Assembly: GCF_019059575.1 (NCBI RefSeq)
Contig: NW_024881974.1
Coordinates: forward strand, 124,001-188,000
Length of the DNA: 64,000 nucleotides
DNA from: Amphibalanus amphitrite
Taxonomy: Eukaryota > Arthropoda > Thecostraca > Balanomorpha > Balanidae
Reading direction: 5' to 3'
Shown here: piece after piece, positions 9,447-64,000 of the stretch
Layout of the letters: each line of letters starts with the position of its first letter
Position numbering within the stretch: the stretch's first letter is position 1
Position numbers and translations under genes: made by a program
The notes under the pieces: generated by a model
Database searches by the model: none
Told to the model about the DNA's origin: nothing
What the model saw: the letters and a program-made list of their open reading frames with translations, nothing else

Positions 9447-12257
9447 GAGCAGTATGCGGACACCCCAGCCACCGGACCTTTGACATCTCACGTCCAAATC
9501 CTGCCACCCTTTGTTCATGTCAGATAACAGATTGTATAACTGAGCCTGGAGTGAAAATGATTCAACACTCCTCGGCTAAGAGCAGCGGGGCTAGTACCAA
9601 CCTTTCTAACCTTTTGTTTCTCGTTAGAGACACAGAGATTTAATTATTTTCGAATCGTGGCCGCCAACCGAGGTAGGCACGGGTATCGCTGTTCCCGTAT
9701 TGTCTTTCAGTTCCATGTCGCGTACCTATTTTATATTTTATACCCAGTGGAAAGTTATCAAAAAAATTGGGTATATGATCTGACGTCTATAACTTACTAG
9801 ACATCTATAAATTGCTGTCATTTTTTTTTTTTTTGCATTTTAATGATGTTTTATTTGCCACAAATAATAACTAAGACCAATTAAGTTGTAAGACCAAGTA
9901 AGTTGGAAGACCAATTAAGAATGTAGTTCGTGATAACAGCATCGTGCATGCCATCACTTTCAACCTTAAGGCTCGCAAGAGAGTAGCTTAGCTGTCAAAA
10001 CATATGCGCGCTTCTGCATATAGTTATTGGCGTGCTCGTTGGCTAATTGATCGGAACGGGCGACCTCATCCTGTGTGGAATCTGGGCCCTGGATAGCCGG
10101 CAGGATGGAAAGTCGTCGCCGGCCCACGGCCCGACTGTGGCATACGCTATACACCTTACGCAGCATGCCCAGAGCGGACCGGGGTGAAAGCGGCATACGG
10201 ACAGCGCACTTCTGGTACCGCCCGAGTACGTGAAGGTGCCACGGCCACTTGTACCGTTCTACTATATCAAACTTTTTATTACAATTATTTGTCTTTCAGC
10301 CATTAAATATGCTGTATTTTTGTGATTTTCACGTAAGGTGTTTTAGGCAGCACTAACAAGTTCACTCTTATCTACAAATTCAAAAGTAAAAATATGAGTC
10401 GCCATTTGCAATTACAAACGAAGAAATCTTCCAAAAATAATTTCGAATTACAGGGTACAGTTACAAAACATGCTTTTTATATCAACAGCACAGTTTATTA
10501 TTTAGCCTGAAGATAGGGATGCTAGCGATCAGTACCTATATACTTTGAATTTGACCAACATTTTCACTTTGGTCCCCACTCTCGAGCGGAGATGGGTGCA
10601 CTCGGCCCAAGTCAACAGCTAACAGTCATCGGTCTGACAACTGGCATATTCAGGTCAGTGGTCACATCCAAACTACTGCAGTCGCTGGAGCTTTTATCTT
10701 GAGACTAATACATAGTACAAACAGGCCCATAGAAGTTACAGTTTGCACGTTACTTTGGACTGCTGATCCGTTCTCGGATTAACGCATTTGATTACTGGGA
10801 TAGTCTCTCAGTACTCCAGCAGTATTTGCTGTGGCGTTTACTGTCGGCTGAACACAGGAAGCGATCGTCATTCGCTCCGGGAGCCAGCACAAGGTGATTC
10901 GGTACCTGCGCCGGCTGGAAAACGGAGCCGAGCCGCGCCAGCGCCGACTGCCGACCCACAGCTGTCGTCTGTCGCCGCACCTGAGCGGGAGATTCCGCGA
11001 GACTGAAGACCAATTCAGACGGGAATGGCTGCGGTTTCCTCTTCCGGTGACGGCAGGGAGAAATGTCTCACTGGGGCGGAAAATTGAGCACTGAGATAAA
11101 GACACAGGACATTCGCTCACACTGAAACGATGCTCTGCATCCAGACTGTTAGAAGATATGCGTAATGGTGTTTTATGATCGCAGGTAGAATTCTTATCAA
11201 ATTCTGAATTCTACGAGAAAAAAGAATCTTAGTTTATGTGTCATAGATCAGCCAAGCGTCACAATCATACTCTTATTTATCATTTTTCACTTCATTCGTC
11301 ATCAAAGGGAAGCCGCGAAAAACGACCCTCCGGACAGCAGTGGTCGGGATTGGACCCCCGGGCCCTGCTGGGTTAAAGCTAACTGATCGGTAAACGAGAC
11401 TATATAAGCCGTTTTTACGACGGCCATCTGGTACACATTTGGTGCACATCTGGTACAGATTAGGTGCAGATTTGGTCAAATCAGGTTCAGTGTGTCTCTT
11501 AGCAGCTATCGGCTAGGGTTGCACTAATTGCTTATATGCCTGCTTTGTCGTATTATCAGAGAGCATCATCGATTAAAACACTGAAATAAAATCATAAAAT
11601 GAAGATATTTGCTGTAAAAGGGATTAGGTGCAGTTTTGGTCAAAGCAGGTGCATTCGCCGGATAGACCGTCGTGAAAACGGCTATAGACGACGTAAGTGG
11701 TCGAACGCAAGACCACCCAACAAATGCTCCTTATCGACTGAATGTGCATGTTTATTTTTCGTAAAAACGGTTCTTGTTTATTCTTTTTGTGCTCGAGTCA
11801 GGGATTCTGCGAAAAAAAAAATGTCAAACTAAAGCACTTGTAACCAGTTTGTCCTTTCGCAGCCAGCGAGACCTCATGCTCTCAGTCGGACGGCAATCAG
11901 CCGTCGCGGTGCGGGCACTGTCTAAGCAGTGTGGACCAGGAGTGTAAGACCTGCTCACGGGGATTTATTCGCGCGGCTGCACCCACACGGTGCCGATCGG
12001 CGACCTTCCCACGCCCGCTCTCTGCGCTCGCCAGCGCCGCCACTCTATTTTGTCCCACAAACAGAGCCAAAACAGGGTGCCGCCGGCCGACATGGGAGCT
12101 GCAATCACCTGCACTGCACAGTGCACACGGCTTCAGTCTGTTCGTAAGTACAAACAGGGCTGTAGAGCGAAAAATTGATGTGCAAATCTATTACTTTTCT
12201 TTTCAAAGACACGAAAAAATTTCAAGTGTGCAGTTCGTCAAAGCAAACGCGTACCTA
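9447..12257. other. Unassigned intergenic region with a GC-rich patch
   Basis: No supported gene. 9450-10560 is mainly AT-rich, with a T-run near 9820. 10780-11120 is GC-rich and open in several frames, without family resemblance or clear splice signals. 11345-11376 ends GGGCCCTGCTGGG-TTAA and could be a right-end remnant of the TTAA element family. 11863-12147 has an acceptor-like start and donor-like end and is discussed in the findings. Confidence 0.4.
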
Positions 12258-13170
12258 TTAACCCGCGAGTTGCTGGGGGGGGGGGGCGTTAAACGCCCCC
12301 ACTTTTTTCGCCGGGCCATAGCATAAAAACGGCGCGCAAATTTTGGGTACCTGTAGAGAATTGATTGAAGTTTATTGTGACAAAGTTTCAAAAAATCAGT
12401 CGGAAAATTTTTGAGATATCGAGGTTTTAGTGACGTCATGATTTCTGAGTTTTCGACCAAAAACGGCATATGTTCAAAAAATCATATAAAATCACAGAAC
12501 AGACAAGCCGTAAATGCCATTAGACTGCCAATACCATGAACAATCAAATGGCTATCTTCGATTATTGATTATCGTTCCGCATTTTCCAAAATCTTGAACT
12601 GAATATCGGCAATTTCTCGTGACTACTTTACAACCATGATACATGTATTTCTTAAATTGAACTTTTTGAGCCGAACACGTACACATATGTATGATAAAAT
12701 GAATGTCACCATCGTGTTTTACGCCCCAAATTACACATAAAACATGCGCCACAGGCTGCGAATATCAGTTTTGATTTTCGGGGATATGTGCCTACCCGGT
12801 TGACCTGACCTTGACCCTGACCTATGCTTGACTGACCCCTACATGGAGCTGACACTCTTGTATACTTTATATGATGGATTGTGCACCGTTTTGACAGAGT
12901 TTATGACGAGAGGCGCCCATTGCGAAGTCCTGAAGTCCATGCTAATGAAAGCCCGATTTTAGGTGCTTGACCTTACCTTGACCCGACCTGTGACCTCAAA
13001 ATTCAATTTTTAAGTACTCATCTGAAGCGTCTCGTCGCGTTCTTTCGTTTGCCGCCTCGTGCCGTTTCGCTGCGCCTATTGGTTCTCGAGTTATCGGCTG
13101 GGGGCGTTTAACGCCCCCCCCCCCCCCAGCAAACGGTGGGTGGCGAAATACCCAGCAACTGCCGGGTTAA
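12258..13170. mobile_element. TTAA-flanked TIR element, copy D (second subfamily)
   Basis: The left end is TTAA-CCCGCGAGTTGCTGGG; the right end is CAGCAACTGCCGGG-TTAA. Subterminal hairpins have the core CGTTTAACG (or CGTTAAACG) between G and C runs (about 12277-12300 and 13100-13128). The interior is non-coding with TGACCTGACC clusters near 12800-13000. Confidence 0.75.
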
Positions 13171-13602
13171 GCAAAAAAATGACTTCGTTTTTCATTGTTT
13201 TTCTGAACTTTTTTTCTGACAGCTCAGGCATTTATTATGCCAAAGTGAAGACATATAATTTGTGTCGTATATTTTGTGCCAACTACCAATCTGGCTTTGT
13301 GTCAAGTGTGAATTATTGATACTTCTATAGAGCCTTGATACAAACACACATACATACAAACATTGATATGATGGATACGTTTGTAGGGACAGAGGATGAT
13401 AAGACACTTTCTAGTTGTAAGTTATTATTTTTCCAGAAGATTTTTTTAAGCTAATGTTCATCTCAAAATAAATATTGGTTCGCCATGAATTGTCTGCCGT
13501 ACAGCCCAGCTTATATCCGCTCAGAAATGCTCCTGTAGCAGTCCGGAAACAGTGCTTCCTAAAGCTCATCTAAGATCCTCTCAGATTTTTTGGGGGACTT
13601 AA
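13171..13602. other. Unassigned AT-rich spacer
   Basis: No gene is seen. It ends at the TTAA that bounds the next transposon. Confidence 0.4.
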
Positions 13603-14613
13603 AGGGAGATAATGAGCTTTCTTTTTTCTTAAATAAAAATTACTCGACATCTATACTATTTCTACTGTAGTTTCTATAAAATATGAAAATTTCCTAGCAC
13701 ATTTTCGTATGTGAAAAAGGTTTTTATTTTTGCAAAAAAGAAGCAGTACTTGCAGTACTTGTAACACCCACCGAAATGCGTTGTCCTTCTCTATAAAAAA
13801 GTCGCAGTATATGGCGCTTATGTTTCAAACAGCGACGCTTGGGTTTTTGTTTATGTTATCGCCTTGTCGTTGCTTGGTTGTAAGGATTCTAATTTGAATT
13901 AGAGTTAATTCGGTTTAGAATTAATTAGATTCTAATTCGGGGGTACATAGTGCCTACTCTTCTTTGTTTCCAAGTATTATTTTGCGCCACAAATGAACGG
14001 CATGCGCCAGAAACGCAGCCAAATCTTGCGATTGCGACTACGAAATTCATTATTTTGGCGTCAGAGCCTGAAGCGAAAAATACAAGCATATTTATTTCAA
14101 AAAGACTTCAGGTTTGTCGAACGGTGTTATGAGAATTTTGATAACAGTACTGCATAAGTTTTTCAGTGATGCCGCAAAAGTGTTGTATCTATCTTCTTTT
14201 ATTGTGCAGTCGGCGGGACCGATTCAAAATTGAGTCGTTGCTACTAAAATAGCAGCATATGGCGTCAGATGATGAACAGGAAAAATAGTTGCGTAAATTT
14301 ATACATAAACCACCCCCAAACCATGAATATCTTTTGAAGGCACTATAGACGACCATTAACTAACTAGATGTGATGAAGATCAAATGTAAAGAATACGCTC
14401 ATTTTACAAAATTACATGCAAGTACCAAAAAGTGATGTAAGTACTTATTCAACGGTCATTTTCAGCGCTCCCCGCTAACGTGACTTCAAGTTGAGATATT
14501 TGCGGCAAGGTACCGAATTGAGCAAAATGGTTTTAATTTACATTATAACTTGTTGTGTTTTGTCAGAAAATGGTCCTAACTCAGATTTTGTGGAAAAAGG
14601 TCATTATCTCCCT
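13603..14613. mobile_element. 1.01-kb TTAA-flanked TIR element (AGGGAGATAATGA ends), copy 1
   Basis: TTAA (13599-13602), then AGGGAGATAATGA; at the right TCATTATCTCCCT, then TTAA (14614-14617). A second copy at 28849-29858 is nearly identical over its whole length, with only scattered substitutions and one-base indels. No transposase is encoded. The TTAA flank suggests piggyBac-like insertion, but the ends do not begin CCC, and a TA duplication with longer TIRs is also possible. The high identity suggests recent mobility. Its right end is about 590 bp upstream of the gene's ATG. Confidence 0.85.
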
Positions 14614-14639
14614 TTAAACAGCCCTAGGCCATGACTGGC

Positions 14640-15204
14640 CATGATGACGTCTCACGGAGCATTCGTGACCCAGTTCAGACTGCACTCCCACGTCCCCCTA
14701 ATTACCAGCACCCCGCACTCGGCCCCCGTTTAGCCCAGGTGTTCCCACCCCGCCCGGCGCCGGGCGGCGGCCCGTTCCGGTGTTCCGGTCCCGGCTTGTG
14801 ACGTCATCCACGGCCGGCGGTGACGTCACCGGGCCGCCGACAGCGGTGCGCCGACGCGACTCAGTCGACGCGCGCGCCGCGGCCGGGAGGGACACGCGCC
14901 GTTCGCCGGGCCCGGTCCACGCACGACGGCACGGTGACGGTGTGGCGTGACTCTGTGCCGAGAGAGGGAGCTGGGAAACGGCCGGCCGAGTGAACCAGGA
15001 TCGAACGGAACGAGACGTGCAAAAAAAATTGTGGTAATCGTGAGAAAAAACGTACGAGTGCAAGTTCCGACAAGATATCAGTGAGAGAATCAAAGGTTAC
15101 CGGGAGGAAATAGTGCGCGGGTCGGAAGTGAGTGAGTGCTCTCACGCCCCCCAGTGAGGAGCGGTGGGCGGTGCAGTGCTGGGTTCCGAGCGGGACCGCC
15201 GGCG
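14640..15204 (+). promoter_or_regulatory. CpG-rich presumed promoter and 5' UTR of the furrowed-like gene
   Basis: A sharply GC- and CpG-rich block between a transposon and the start codon at 15205. It contains two perfect TGACGTCA palindromes (14799-14806, 14821-14828) and initiator-like TCAGT words near 14861 and 15078. No TATA box stands out. The transcription start cannot be placed by eye, and an additional upstream non-coding exon is possible. Confidence 0.5.
14799..14828. promoter_or_regulatory. Paired CRE-like sites
   Basis: Two perfect 8-bp TGACGTCA palindromes 22 bp apart (about two helical turns), the consensus for CREB/ATF-type bZIP factors. They lie about 400 bp upstream of the ATG. 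TGACGT also occurs in nearby transposons, but these sit in unique CpG-rich DNA. Confidence 0.45.

Positions 15205-64000
<48,796 letters not shown>

Noticed and set aside
10779-11120. 113-residue minus-strand frame
   Set aside because: Overlaps equally open frames on the + strand and shows no recognisable family.
11345-11376. Right end of another TTAA element (CCCTGCTGGG-TTAA)
   Set aside because: No matching left end or TGACCT-rich interior was found upstream, so it is only a possible remnant.

Overview
The window is nuclear DNA from an animal, most likely an arthropod and possibly a crustacean. The grounds are GT-AG introns with strong GTGAGT donors, a selectin-like multidomain gene of the type known from insects as furrowed, degenerate CCTAA-type (arthropod TTAGG telomere-like) repeats, and a very dense load of DNA transposons. 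Species cannot be settled from sequence alone. There are no operons; almost every long open frame in the window is a by-product of repeats or GC-rich non-coding DNA.

Only one cellular gene is supported. It runs on the + strand from an ATG at 15205 to beyond the window's right edge, in ten visible exons whose splice phases all agree. Order: signal peptide (15205-15301), CCP/Sushi 1 split over two exons (33849-33963, 48386-48444), an F-type-lectin/FTP (fucolectin-like) domain over two exons (54063-54272, 56045-56260), a C-type lectin domain over two exons (58326-58604, 58864-59013), then one-exon CCP modules (61708-61884, 62667-62846, 63763 onwards with the next CCP beginning before the edge). 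This CCP-FTP-CTLD-CCP(n) order matches Drosophila furrowed (fw), a cell-surface selectin-like protein linked to planar polarity with Frizzled.

Layout: 1-14.6 kb is intergenic and mostly mobile elements: four TTAA-flanked elements with TGACCT-rich interiors, a LINE 3' fragment, a fold-back mariner-like MITE, a 31-bp minisatellite and a 1.01-kb TTAA-flanked transposon. 14.64-15.20 kb is a CpG-rich presumed promoter/5' UTR. Introns 1 (18.5 kb) and 2 (14.4 kb) are packed with TIR elements; many have target-site duplications readable by eye, and one nest at 24.27-30.02 kb shows transposon within transposon. Introns 3-9 shrink towards 3' and carry minisatellites, several made by copying the exon's own splice junction.

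The observations most worth following: (i) a 51-bp array (58987-60960) that repeats the end of the C-type-lectin exon plus its 5' splice site 38 times, with similar junction duplications in introns 6, 8 and 9; (ii) one TGACCT-rich interior module found between unrelated types of transposon end; (iii) subterminal G-run/C-run hairpins whose core differs by subfamily while pairing is kept; (iv) a 406-bp element with a 9-bp target duplication carrying a tRNA-like Pol III promoter and telomere-like repeats.
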